Positions 16,895 to 29,415 of a stretch of 64,000 nucleotides of DNA are shown here, piece after piece. The notes under the pieces are model-generated. The model ran no database searches, had not been told where the DNA came from, and worked only from the letters and a program-made list of their open reading frames with translations. Within the stretch, counting starts at the first letter, position 1; every line of letters starts with the position of its first letter. The DNA is from Ramlibacter tataouinensis (GTDB taxonomy: Bacteria; Pseudomonadota; Gammaproteobacteria; Burkholderiales; Burkholderiaceae_C), in the NCBI RefSeq assembly GCF_027941915.1, contig NZ_CP116009.1:2418001-2482000 (forward strand), in the 5' to 3' direction. The position numbers and the translations under genes are program-made.

Positions 16895-16954
16895 TGTGAT
16901 TCGGCGCAGTGGGTGCCAGCCATCACAACCCATTGATCCACAAGGAGATTTCCC

Positions 16955-18019
<1,065 letters not shown>

Positions 18020-18049
18020 GCGGGCCCGCGCACCGTGCCGCGCGCCGGC

Positions 18050-18493
18050 ATGACGACGCTGTCACTGAAAGGCAGAGCCTTGCGCCTGCTCGGCGGCCGG
18101 GAGCATTCCCGCGCCGAGCTGGAGCGCAAGCTGGCTGCGCACGAGCCGGAGCCGGGGCAGTTGCGGCAGGTGCTGGACGAGCTGCAGGCCAAGGGCTTCA
18201 TCAGCGAGCAGCGGGTGGTCGAGTCGGTGCTGCACCGGCGCGCGGGCCGGCTGGGCGCCGGTCGCATCCGGCAGGAGCTGCAGCAAAAGGGCATCGGCGA
18301 CGAACTGGTCGCCCAGGCCGTGCAGCAGTTGCGCAGCACCGAGCTGGAACGCGCCCGCGAGGTGTGGCAGCGCCGGTTCGGTGCGCCGCCGCAGGATGCG
18401 ACCGAGCGCGCCCGGCAGTCGCGCTTCCTGGCCGCGCGCGGCTTCGGCGGCGACGTGATCCGACGGGTCCTGGCCGGCCGCGACGACGACTGA
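18050..18493 (+). CDS. recX: Regulatory protein RecX
   Basis: 147 residues; binds RecA filaments and limits recombinase activity. Helical repeats typical of Rec[60 protein letters not shown] and [16 protein letters not shown]. The ATG at 18050 is preferred; an in-frame GTG at 18035 would add five residues (MPRAG). It follows recA by 30 bases, the standard arrangement, and is expected to be co-transcribed at a lower level. Confidence 0.92.
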   Translation: MTTLSLKGRALRLLGGREHSRAELERKLAAHEPEPGQLRQVLDELQAKGFISEQRVVESVLHRRAGRLGAGRIRQELQQKGIGDELVAQAVQQLRSTELERAREVWQRRFGAPPQDATERARQSRFLAARGFGGDVIRRVLAGRDDD

Positions 18494-18549
18494 GGCGAAG
18501 CCGCCCGCCGACCCGGCCGTTGGCGCAAGCGCGCCGGCGCGAACCGGCG

Positions 18550-19470
18550 TTAGAGCCCCAGCATCAGCTGCAGGTTCTGCACCGCGGCGCCGCTGGCGCC
18601 CTTGCCCAGGTTGTCCAGCCGCGCGATCAGCACGGCATGGCGGTACTCCATGTTGCCGTACACGCGCAGTTCCATCTTGTTCGTGTCGTTCAGCGCGGTG
18701 GGCTCGAGCTTGCCGTCCTCGGTGGGCGGCTGCACGCTGACCCACTCGCTGCCTTCGTAGTGGCGCCGCAGCACCTGTTCGATCTCCTGCGGGCTCGGCT
18801 GGCCCGGCAGCAGGTCCAGGTGCAGCGGCAGCTCCACCAGCATGCCCTGGCGGAAGTTGCCCACCGAGGGGATGAAGATCGGCCGGCGCGTCAGGCCGGT
18901 GTACTTCAGGATCTCGGGCAGGTGCTTGTGCTTCAGCCCCAGCGCATACACCTCGTACGGCGGCGCCTGGCCGCTGTCGTAGGCCTCGATCATGGTGCGC
19001 CCGCCGCCCGAGTAGCCGCTGACGGAGGGCAGCGCCACCGGGTGATCGGGCGGCAGCACGCCGGCGTCGATCAGCGGCCGCAGCAGCGCGATGGCGCCGG
19101 TCGCATAGCAGCCCGGGTTGCTCACCCGGTCGGCGCTGCGGATCGCCTCGCGCTGGCCGGGCGCCAGCTCGGCAAAGCCGAACACCCAGCCCTCGGCCAC
19201 GCGGTGGGCGGTGGAGGCGTCGATGATGCGCGGCGCGCGCCCCTGCTCGCGCCGGATCTGGTCGACCATGGCGGCCGACTCGCGCGCCGCGTCGTCATGC
19301 AGGCAGAAGATGACCAGATCGACGCCCGCCATCAGCTCGCGCTTGGCCGCCGGGTCCTTGCGGCGCTCGGGCGCGATGCTCACCAGTTCCACCTGCGGCA
19401 TCGTGGCGAGCCGCTCGCGGATCTGCAGGCCGGTGGTGCCGGCCTCGCCGTCGATGAAGACCTTGGGCAT
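18550..19470 (-). CDS. argC: N-acetyl-gamma-glutamyl-phosphate reductase, short (type 2) form
   Basis: NADPH-dependent reduction of N-acetylglutamyl phosphate to the semialdehyde in arginine synthesis. The 306 residues match the short ArgC type ([20 protein letters not shown]) rather than the roughly 345-residue form. Catalytic Cys is in [12 protein letters not shown], with a downstream His-containing [10 protein letters not shown] and [14 protein letters not shown]. Start ATG at 19468-19470. Convergent with recX and divergent from sucC; no other arginine genes are nearby. Confidence 0.93.
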   Translation of the reverse strand: MPKVFIDGEAGTTGLQIRERLATMPQVELVSIAPERRKDPAAKRELMAGVDLVIFCLHDDAARESAAMVDQIRREQGRAPRIIDASTAHRVAEGWVFGFAELAPGQREAIRSADRVSNPGCYATGAIALLRPLIDAGVLPPDHPVALPSVSGYSGGGRTMIEAYDSGQAPPYEVYALGLKHKHLPEILKYTGLTRRPIFIPSVGNFRQGMLVELPLHLDLLPGQPSPQEIEQVLRRHYEGSEWVSVQPPTEDGKLEPTALNDTNKMELRVYGNMEYRHAVLIARLDNLGKGASGAAVQNLQLMLGL

Positions 19471-19623
19471 GTTCTCGTCCTGCTGTGCGCGGCGCCCTCG
19501 CTGGGGTGCCGTCAGGGTTTGTGCGATGCACCATGATACAGTCGACGGCTGCATTTCGCAGGGCCAGCGCCACAGCCGCGCCGGGGGCCCCTGCACCCTC
19601 CACGACTCTCCGGAAGAGACCCC

Positions 19624-20786
19624 ATGAAGATTCACGAGTACCAAGGCAAGGAGATCTTGCGCAGCTTCGGCGTGCCCGTGCCGCGCGGCATCCCTGCATT
19701 CACGGTCCAGGAAGCGGTGGAAGCCGCGCAGAAGCTCGGCGGCCCGGTGTGGGTGGTCAAGGCGCAGATCCACGCCGGCGGCCGCGGCAAGGGCGGCGGC
19801 GTCAAGGTGGCCAAGTCGATCGACGACGTCAAGCGGCTGGCCGGCGAGATCCTGGGCATGCAGCTCAAGACCCACCAGACCGGCCCCGAGGGCCAGAAGG
19901 TGCGCCGCCTGTACATCGAGGACGGCGCCGACATCCAGAAGGAGTACTACGTCTCGGTGGTCACCGACCGCGCGACGCAGCAGGTCGCGTTCATCGCCTC
20001 CAGCGAAGGCGGCATGGACATCGAGGAAGTGGCGCACAGCCAGCCCGAGAAGATCAAGAAGGTGTTCGTCGATCCGCTCGAGGGGCTGACGGACGCGCAG
20101 GCCAAGGAGCTGGCCGACGGCATCGGCATCCCGGCCGGCTCCACCGCCCAGGCGGTGGACGTGTTCCAGAAGCTGTACCGCTGCTACATGGACACGGATG
20201 CTTCGCTGGTCGAGATCAACCCGCTCAACCGCGACGGCAAGGGCAACATCATCGCGCTGGACGCCAAATTCAACTTCGACGCCAACGCCCTGTTCCGCCA
20301 CCCGGAGATCGTCGCGCTGCGCGACCTGGATGAAGAGGATCCGGCCGAGATCGAGGCGTCCAAGTACGACCTGGCCTACATCAGCCTGGACGGCAACATC
20401 GGCTGCCTGGTCAACGGCGCCGGCCTGGCCATGGCGACCATGGACACCATCAAGCTGTTCGGCGCCGAGCCGGCCAACTTCCTCGACGTGGGCGGCGGCG
20501 CCACCCCGAGAAGGTGACCGAGGCCTTCAAGATCATGCTGAAGAACCCCAAGGTCAAGGCGATCCTGGTGAACATCTTCGGCGGCATCATGCGCTGCGAC
20601 ACCATCGCCACCGGCGTCATCACCGCCTGCAAGGCGGTGAACCTGAACGTGCCGCTGGTGGTGCGCATGAAGGGCACCAACGAGGAACTGGGCAAGAAGA
20701 TGCTGGCCGAGTCGGGCCTGCCCATCATCAGCGCCGACACCATGGCCGAAGCGGCCCAGAAGGTCGTCGCCGCCGTCAAGGCCTGA
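19624..20786 (+). pseudogene. sucC: Succinyl-CoA synthetase beta subunit, interrupted by a one-base frameshift
   Basis: ATP-grasp subunit of the TCA-cycle enzyme converting succinyl-CoA to succinate with ATP formation. Frame one (19624-20517) begins [22 protein letters not shown] and is normal to [10 protein letters not shown]. After CACCCC (20504-20507) the frame ends PRR-stop, while the conserved continuation [20 protein letters not shown] and the normal C-terminus lie in the next frame to 20786. One missing C in the C-run restores the family sequence (about 387 residues). Because sucD downstream is intact and the gene is central to metabolism, a sequencing error is at least as likely as a real mutation. 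The break falls inside the CoA-ligase domain, so a natural split is unlikely. A GTG (20514) overlaps the premature stop as GTGA. Confidence 0.92.
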
Positions 20787-20803
20787 AGCCGGGGAACACA
20801 GAC

Positions 20804-21697
20804 ATGTCGATCTACATCAACAAGGACACGCGGGTCATCACCCAGGGCATCACCGGCAAGACCGGCCAGTTCCACACCGAGAAGTGCCAGGAGTACGCCA
20901 ACGGCAAGAACTGCTTCGTCGCCGGCGTCAACCCGAAGAAGGCCGGCGAGAAGATCTTCGACATCCCGATCTTCGGCTCGGTGAAGGAAGCCGCGCAGCA
21001 GACCGGTGCGACCGTCTCGGTGATCTACGTGCCGCCCGCCGGCGCTGCCGCGGCGATCTGGGAGGCAGTGGAAGCCGACCTGGACCTGGCGATCTGCATC
21101 ACCGAAGGCATTCCGGTGCGCGACATGCTGGAAGTGCGCAACAAGATGAAGGCCAAGGAAGCCGCGGGCGGCAAGAAGACGCTGCTGCTGGGCCCCAACT
21201 GCCCCGGCCTGATCACGCCCGACGAGATCAAGATCGGCATCATGCCCGGCCACATCCATCGCAAGGGCCGCATCGGCGTGGTGTCGCGCTCGGGCACGCT
21301 GACCTATGAGGCGGTGGCCCAGCTGACCGAGATCGGCCTGGGCCAGTCCAGCGCCGTGGGCATCGGCGGCGACCCGATCAACGGCCTGAAGCACATCGAC
21401 GTGATGAAGGCCTTCAACGACGACCCGGACACCGACGCCGTGATCATGATCGGCGAGATCGGCGGCCCCGACGAGGCCGACGCCGCGCGCTGGTGCAAGG
21501 ACCACATGAAGAAGCCGGTGGTCGGCTTCATCGCCGGAGTCACCGCACCCCCGGGCAAGCGCATGGGCCACGCCGGCGCGCTGATCTCCGGCGGCGCCGA
21601 CACCGCGGACGCCAAGCTGGCCATCATGGAGGAGTGCGGCTTCAAGGTGACGCGCAACCCCTCGGAGATGGGCAAGCTGCTCAAGTCGCTGCTCTGA
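20804..21697 (+). CDS. sucD: Succinyl-CoA synthetase alpha subunit
   Basis: 297 residues; binds CoA and carries the phosphohistidine intermediate. N-terminal CoA-binding Rossmann domain: TQGITGKTGQFHTEKCQEY, VAGVNPKKAG and VIYVPPAGAAAAIWEA. The phospho-His is in RMGHAGALISGG, and GPNCPGLITP is the conserved middle motif. The ATG at 20804 lies 17 bases after the sucC stop, so the two are one operon. A strong intrinsic terminator follows. Confidence 0.97.
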   Translation: MSIYINKDTRVITQGITGKTGQFHTEKCQEYANGKNCFVAGVNPKKAGEKIFDIPIFGSVKEAAQQTGATVSVIYVPPAGAAAAIWEAVEADLDLAICITEGIPVRDMLEVRNKMKAKEAAGGKKTLLLGPNCPGLITPDEIKIGIMPGHIHRKGRIGVVSRSGTLTYEAVAQLTEIGLGQSSAVGIGGDPINGLKHIDVMKAFNDDPDTDAVIMIGEIGGPDEADAARWCKDHMKKPVVGFIAGVTAPPGKRMGHAGALISGGADTADAKLAIMEECGFKVTRNPSEMGKLLKSLL

Positions 21698-21732
21698 CGC
21701 TTGACCGCCGGCGGTGCCACCGCCGCTGCTCG

Positions 21733-21761
21733 AAAGCCGACGCCTTGCCGTCGGCTTTTTT
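21733..21761 (+). terminator. Rho-independent terminator after sucCD
   Basis: Stem GCCGACG / CGTCGGC (extended by AAA/TTT pairing), six-base loop CCTTGC, then a run of T. Begins 36 bases after the sucD stop. The following bases up to the kinase gene hold no further gene. Confidence 0.9.
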
Positions 21762-21949
21762 CATGCCCGGCGCGCGTCTGCCGGTCTTGCCGCAAAATTG
21801 CAACGAAATGTTCGGATGCTTTGTCAAACTTCCTTGTTCACTTCAGGGGGCTCTGTTAACGTCAGCTGCGAGCCCTGCCCCCCGAAAGTGAGGCGCGGGC
21901 CAAGGTGCTGTCCTTGGGCAGTCAAAGCCTTAGAGGGCGAGGGGCAGAA

Positions 21950-24703
<2,754 letters not shown>

Positions 24704-24714
24704 GCCGGCCAGCC

Positions 24715-25500
24715 ATGAATTACGAGTTCAGCACCCGCACCGACCCCGGCCTCGCCCGCGAGAACAACGAGGATTCGGTCACCTACGACGAGCCCACCCG
24801 GCTGGCCATCCTGGCCGACGGCATGGGCGGCTACAACGCCGGCGAGATCGCCAGCGGCATGGCGACCACCTTCATCAAGTCGGAGCTGGGCCGCTGGCTC
24901 ACCCAGGCCGGCCGCCACGCCAACGCCAGGGAAGTGCGGCGGGCCATGGAGATCTGCGTCGACAACGCCAACCGTTCGATCTTCAACGCCGCCAACTCCA
25001 ATCCGCAGTACGCCGGCATGGGCACCACCCTGGTGATGGGCGTGTTCCAGGACGGGCGGCTGCTGCTTGGCCACATCGGCGACTCGCGCTGCTACCGCCA
25101 GCGCGGCGCCGAGCTGGCGCAGATCACCAAGGACCACTCCCTGCTGCAGGAGCAGATCGACGCCGGCCTGATCACGCCCGAGCAGGCGGCGGTGTCCACC
25201 AACAAGAACCTGGTCACCCGCGCCCTGGGCGTGGAAGACGCCGTGCTGCTGGAAGTCAACGAGCACCGGGTCGATCCGGGCGACATCTACCTCATGTGCT
25301 CCGACGGGCTGTCGGACATGGTCGACGACGAAGGCATCGCGCGCATCCTGTCCAACGATGCGCCGCTGGAGGAAAAGGCGCTGCAACTGGTGGATGCGGC
25401 CAATGCCAATGGGGGGCGCGACAACATCTCGGTGCTGCTGGCGCAGGCGGACAACGAAAGTAAAAAGAAGAGCCTCATTTACCGATTGCTGGGAAAATAG
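24715..25500 (+). CDS. PP2C-family protein serine/threonine phosphatase
   Basis: 261 residues, a soluble Stp1-type phosphatase expected to reverse the neighbouring kinase. Metal-binding motifs are intact: DPGLARENNEDSV, AILADGMGGYNAGE, GMGTTLVMG, LGHIGDSRCYR, CSDGLSDMV and GGRDNISVLL. The ATG at 24715 is 11 bases after the kinase stop; a GTG 15 bases upstream is possible but overlaps the kinase gene. Tight spacing indicates co-transcription and stoichiometric pairing of kinase and phosphatase. Confidence 0.94.
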   Translation: MNYEFSTRTDPGLARENNEDSVTYDEPTRLAILADGMGGYNAGEIASGMATTFIKSELGRWLTQAGRHANAREVRRAMEICVDNANRSIFNAANSNPQYAGMGTTLVMGVFQDGRLLLGHIGDSRCYRQRGAELAQITKDHSLLQEQIDAGLITPEQAAVSTNKNLVTRALGVEDAVLLEVNEHRVDPGDIYLMCSDGLSDMVDDEGIARILSNDAPLEEKALQLVDAANANGGRDNISVLLAQADNESKKKSLIYRLLGK

Positions 25501-25557
25501 GCATCCGGTCTCCGGTATCGAATTTGCGACAAGAGATCACGAACAGAGGAGTGGGCC

Positions 25558-26208
25558 ATGCCGAAAATGATCGTTTCGATCGACGGTGTCGTCATCAAGG
25601 AAGTGCAGCTGACGAAGGACCGCACGACGCTGGGCCGGCGGCCCTACAACGACATCGTGATCGACAACCTGGCGGTCAGTGGCGAGCACGCCGTGCTGCA
25701 GCTGGCCGGCAATGAGGTCCACCTTGAAGACCTGAACAGCACCAACGGCACCTACATCAACGGCAAGGCCGTGAAGAAGCAGCTGTTGCAGAACAACGAC
25801 ACCATCGAAATCGGCAAGTACAAGATCAAGTACATCAACGAGGTGCCGGGCGCCACCTTCGAGAAGACCATGATCATGAAGGCCGGCATGGTGCCCCCGC
25901 CGGTGGCCAAGCCGGCCGGCGCGCCGGCGCCCGCCGAGGCCGGCGACGTCAAGGGTGCGATCAAGGTGCTGTCGGGCGCCGCCGCCGGCCGCGAGGTGCC
26001 GCTGGTCAAGGTGGTCACCACCATCGGCAAGCCGGGGGTCGCGGTGGCCGCGATCACCAAGCGTCCGCACGGCTTCGTGGTGGCCCATGTCGAGGGCGGC
26101 AACAAGCCCATGCTCAATGGCTCGGCCGTCGGTCAGGACCCCGTCACACTCAAGAACGGCGACGTGCTGGAGCTGGCCGGCACCCAGATGCAGTTCGTCC
26201 AGGGCTGA
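25558..26208 (+). CDS. Twin-FHA phosphopeptide-binding protein
   Basis: 216 residues. The first FHA domain (about 5-95) has the canonical set: TTLGRRPYNDIVID, SGEHAVLQL, EDLNSTNGTYINGK. It should bind phosphothreonine, for instance on the CHASE2 kinase. A Pro/Ala linker leads to a second FHA-like domain (about 130-215: TTIGKPGVAVAAITKRP, NGSAVGQDPVTLKNGDVLEL) that lacks the S-x-x-H motif and the arginine, so it probably does not bind phosphate. The ATG has AGAGGAG upstream. It is likely an adaptor that carries the kinase signal to a partner; that partner is not known. Confidence 0.88.
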   Translation: MPKMIVSIDGVVIKEVQLTKDRTTLGRRPYNDIVIDNLAVSGEHAVLQLAGNEVHLEDLNSTNGTYINGKAVKKQLLQNNDTIEIGKYKIKYINEVPGATFEKTMIMKAGMVPPPVAKPAGAPAPAEAGDVKGAIKVLSGAAAGREVPLVKVVTTIGKPGVAVAAITKRPHGFVVAHVEGGNKPMLNGSAVGQDPVTLKNGDVLELAGTQMQFVQG

Positions 26209-26240
26209 CCGCAGCCCCCGCCCCCCGGAGACACCGCGCA

Positions 26241-28496
26241 ATGCCGGGCTGGACCCGCCTGCTGGCCCGGCATGGGGCCCGCATCGGGCTCACGCTGGTG
26301 CCGCTGCTGATCGCACTGCTGCATGCCACCGGTGCAATGCCGCTGCAGGCACTGCACCGGCTCGACCAGGTGCTGTACGACGCCCGGCTGCGCGCCACCA
26401 TGCCGGGCACGCTGGACGAGCGCATCGTGATCGTCGACATCGACGAGAAGAGCCTCGGCGAGGTCGGGCGCTGGCCGTGGAGCCGCAACCGCCTGGCCCA
26501 GCTGACCGACGAGCTGTTCCAGCGCCAGCAAGTGGCCGTGCTCGGCTTCGACGTGGTGTTCGCCGAGCCGGACGAGAGTTCCGGCCTGAAGCGGCTGCGG
26601 CAGCTGGCCCAGTCCGAACTGAAGGACCACCCCGGCCTGGCCGGCCGCATCGAGCAGCTGGCGCCCTCGCTGGACTACGACGCCCTGTTCGCCCGCGCGC
26701 TGGCCGATCGGCCGGTGGTGCTGGGCTACTACTTCAGCAGCGATCGCGGCGGTGGCAAGTCCGGCGTCCTGCCGGCCCCCGTGATGCAGGCGCAGGACCT
26801 GCTCGGCCGGCCGATCCGCTTCACCCACTGGAACGGCTACGGGGCCAGCATCGAGCAGCTCGCCCGGGCTGCGCCGATGGCCGGTTTCTTCAACCCGATC
26901 ATCGACATCGATGGCGTGGTGCGCTCGGTGCCGCTGCTGGCCGAGTTCGGCGAGCGCCATTACGAATCGCTGTCGCTGGCCATGTTCCGGCTGCTGACGG
27001 GGATGCCCTCGGTGGAGCCTGGCTTCCCTGCCGGCGGCGGCCGGGCCTACCAGGCGCTCGACAGCGTGGTGCTGCGCCTGGGCCAGAAGACCATGGCCAT
27101 TCCGGTCGACGAGCGGGTGGCTGCGCTGGTGCCGTACCGCGGCCCGGGCGGCGCCAGCGGCGGCTCGTTCCGTTACGTGGCGGCGGCCGACCTGCTGGCG
27201 CAGCGCGTCGCGCCCGGCGCCCTCAAGGGCAAGATCGTGCTGGTCGGCACCACGGCGCCCGGTCTGCAGGACCTGCGCTCGACCCCGGTCGGCGAAACCT
27301 ACCCCGGCGTGGAGACGCACGCCAACCTGCTCTCCGGCCTGCTCGACGGCCGGCTGGCGGTCCGCCCCGACTACGCCGCGGGTTACGAGGTGGTGCTGCT
27401 GCTGGTGGCCGGCCTGTTCCTGGCCATCGCGCTGCCGCTGCTGTCGGCTCTCAGGGCGGTGGTGGCCAGCCTGGCGGTGCTGGCGGCGGTGGTCGGCCTG
27501 AACATCGGGCTGTACCTGGGGGCCGGGCTGGTGCTGCCGTTGGCGGCGGCGCTGGCCCTGGTGCTGACCGCCTTCGCCCTGAACATGAGCTACGGCTATT
27601 TCGTCGAGAGCCGCTCCAAGCGCGAGCTGGCCAACCTGTTCGGCACCTACGTCCCGCCCGAGCTGGTGGACGAGATGGTCAAGGACCCCGACAGCTACAG
27701 CATGCAGGCGTCCAACCGCGAGCTGACGGTGATGTTCTGCGACATGCGCGGCTTCACCCGCCTGTCCGAGAAGATGGAGCCGGTGCAGCTGCAGGAGCTG
27801 CTCAACTCGGTGTTCAACCGCCTGACCGACATCATCCGCCGCAACCGCGGCACCATCGACAAGTACATGGGCGACTGCGTGATGGCCTTCTGGGGCGCGC
27901 CGGTGGAGACTCCCGAGCACGCCCACCTGGCGGTCAAGAGCGCGCTGGAGATGGCCAACGCCGTGCGCCGCATCAACGAGGAACACCGCGGCCAGGGCCT
28001 GCCCGAGATCGGCGTGGGAATCGGCCTGAACACCGGGATGATGTGCGTGGGCGACATGGGCTCGCAGGTGCGGCGCAGCTACACGGTGATCGGCGACGCG
28101 GTCAATCTCGGCTCGCGCCTGGAAGGGCTGTCCAAGGCCTACGGTGTCGACATCGTGGTGAGTGAATCGACCCGCAAGCTCGCGCCCCAGTTCGCCTGGC
28201 AGGAGCTCGATCGGGTGCGGGTCAAGGGCAAGGAGCAGGCGGTCGCGATCTTCTGGCCGCTGGCGCCGGCCGACCGGCTGGACAAGCCCCAGGCCGACGA
28301 ACTGAAGGCCTGGGGCGCCTTCCTCAAGGCCTACCGGTTGCAGGATTGGGACGCGTGCGACACGCTGATGCTCAACCTGCAGCGGATGAACCCGAGGAAA
28401 TACCTGTACGAGTTGTATTCCGAGCGTGTAGCCTCGATGAGGCTGCTGCCATTCGACCCCGCCTGGGACGGCGCCACCAATTTCGAGACCAAGTAG
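26241..28496 (+). CDS. CHASE2-domain adenylate cyclase
   Basis: 751 residues. One N-terminal membrane segment (LTLVPLLIALLHATG), a CHASE2 sensor (about 45-360, with IVIVDIDEKSLGEVGRWPWSRN, close to the sensor of the upstream kinase), three membrane helices at about 375-455, then a class III cyclase domain at about 490-660. Catalytic residues: LTVMFCDMRGFTRLS (metal Asp), GTIDKYMGDCVMAFW (Lys and second Asp), YTVIGDAVNLGSRLE (Thr in the adenine-contact place, Asn and Arg). The C-terminal 80 residues are a helical tail. The Lys/Thr pair is usual for bacterial adenylate cyclases. The ATG at 26241 follows GGAGACACCGC. It is flanked by the FHA gene and a phosphodiesterase. Confidence 0.9.
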   Translation: MPGWTRLLARHGARIGLTLVPLLIALLHATGAMPLQALHRLDQVLYDARLRATMPGTLDERIVIVDIDEKSLGEVGRWPWSRNRLAQLTDELFQRQQVAVLGFDVVFAEPDESSGLKRLRQLAQSELKDHPGLAGRIEQLAPSLDYDALFARALADRPVVLGYYFSSDRGGGKSGVLPAPVMQAQDLLGRPIRFTHWNGYGASIEQLARAAPMAGFFNPIIDIDGVVRSVPLLAEFGERHYESLSLAMFRLLTGMPSVEPGFPAGGGRAYQALDSVVLRLGQKTMAIPVDERVAALVPYRGPGGASGGSFRYVAAADLLAQRVAPGALKGKIVLVGTTAPGLQDLRSTPVGETYPGVETHANLLSGLLDGRLAVRPDYAAGYEVVLLLVAGLFLAIALPLLSALRAVVASLAVLAAVVGLNIGLYLGAGLVLPLAAALALVLTAFALNMSYGYFVESRSKRELANLFGTYVPPELVDEMVKDPDSYSMQASNRELTVMFCDMRGFTRLSEKMEPVQLQELLNSVFNRLTDIIRRNRGTIDKYMGDCVMAFWGAPVETPEHAHLAVKSALEMANAVRRINEEHRGQGLPEIGVGIGLNTGMMCVGDMGSQVRRSYTVIGDAVNLGSRLEGLSKAYGVDIVVSESTRKLAPQFAWQELDRVRVKGKEQAVAIFWPLAPADRLDKPQADELKAWGAFLKAYRLQDWDACDTLMLNLQRMNPRKYLYELYSERVASMRLLPFDPAWDGATNFETK

Positions 28497-28583
28497 AGAC
28501 CGCCATGGACCGCCCCGCCCGCCCCATGCCGCCGCCCGCGCGCGGCGCCAGTGCCTGCCGCAACCGGCGGCAAGGAGACTGAC

Positions 28584-29375
28584 GTGAGGGTGCGCGTGCT
28601 GGGCTGCTCGGGCGCCATCGCCCGGGACTGCCGGACGACTTCCTTCCTGGTCGATGGTGACCTGCTGGTCGATGCCGGCACCGGCGTCGGCGACCTGACG
28701 CTGGAGGAGATGGCGGGCATCGGCCACGTGCTGCTGACCCATTCGCACCTCGACCACGTGGCGGCGCTGCCGCTGATGATCGACTCGATCGCCTCGCAGC
28801 TCACCCGCCCGGTGTGCGTCCATGCCCTGCCCGGCACCATCGCGGCGCTCAAGGAACACGTCTTCAACAACGTGATCTGGCCCGACTTCAGCCGCATTCC
28901 CACGCCCGAGCGGCCCTTCATCACCTTCAGCGAGGTCCGGTTCGGCCAGGTGCTGGAGCTGGGCGGCAAGCGCATCGAGGTGATGCCGGCCGTGCACACG
29001 GTGCCGGCCTGCGGCTACGCCATTGCAGGCGGCGGCGGCCACTGGGTGTTCACCGGCGACACCGAGCGCAACCCCGCCTTCTGGCAGCGCTTGAACGCGA
29101 TGGACGTGGCGGCGCTGGTGATCGAGACCGCCTTCAGCAACCGCGAGCAGGATCTGGCCCGGCGCAGCCTGCACCTGTCCCCGCACGCGCTGGCCCAGGA
29201 GCTCGACTGCATCGACAGGAGCAAGTCGTTTCCGATCTTCATCACCCACACCAAGCCGGCCGAGACCGACCTGATCATGGCCGAGATCCAGAAGTTCGAC
29301 CGGACCCAGCCGTTCGGCCCCAACGTCACCCACGACATCCGCTACCTGCGCGCCGGCCAGGAGTTCGAGCTGTAG
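28584..29375 (+). CDS. Metallo-beta-lactamase-fold 3',5'-cyclic-nucleotide phosphodiesterase (class II type)
   Basis: 263 residues. Fold motifs: LGCSGAIARDCRTTSFLVDG, the zinc site LLTHSHLDHVAALP, AVHTVPACGYAI, WVFTGDTERNP, and a final IFITHTKPAETD. This pattern is that of class II cyclic-nucleotide phosphodiesterases (PDE1/CpdP-like). Hydrolysis of cAMP is the likely reaction, and the position immediately after an adenylate cyclase supports it. The GTG at 28584 is chosen for the AAGGAG site 8 bases before it; an upstream GTG at 28551 lacks one. A 25-codon open frame upstream (28505-28582) is probably only leader. Confidence 0.82.
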   Translation: MRVRVLGCSGAIARDCRTTSFLVDGDLLVDAGTGVGDLTLEEMAGIGHVLLTHSHLDHVAALPLMIDSIASQLTRPVCVHALPGTIAALKEHVFNNVIWPDFSRIPTPERPFITFSEVRFGQVLELGGKRIEVMPAVHTVPACGYAIAGGGGHWVFTGDTERNPAFWQRLNAMDVAALVIETAFSNREQDLARRSLHLSPHALAQELDCIDRSKSFPIFITHTKPAETDLIMAEIQKFDRTQPFGPNVTHDIRYLRAGQEFEL

Positions 29376-29415
29376 CAGCCCCGCGCGCCCGCGTGCACGT
29401 CCCAGGAGTCAGCCC

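Noticed and set aside
18494-18549. Bidirectional terminator between recX and argC (GGCGC/GCGCC hairpin)
   Set aside because: Stem is short and there is no T tract on either strand.
20514-20786. Separate small gene encoding the C-terminal part of SucC from a GTG
   Set aside because: It continues the sucC protein exactly and the break is inside a folded domain, so it is a frameshift product rather than an independent gene.
28505-28582. 25-codon open frame before the phosphodiesterase gene, with its stop just before the GTG start
   Set aside because: No ribosome site of its own and composition typical of GC-rich spacer; possible leader peptide but not supported.
26133-29333. A very long open frame (over 1000 codons) on the minus strand opposite the FHA, cyclase and phosphodiesterase genes
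   Set aside because: The plus strand encodes well-recognised domains throughout; the antisense frame is rich in His/Gln/Arg/Val as expected for the complement of GC-rich codons and matches no family.
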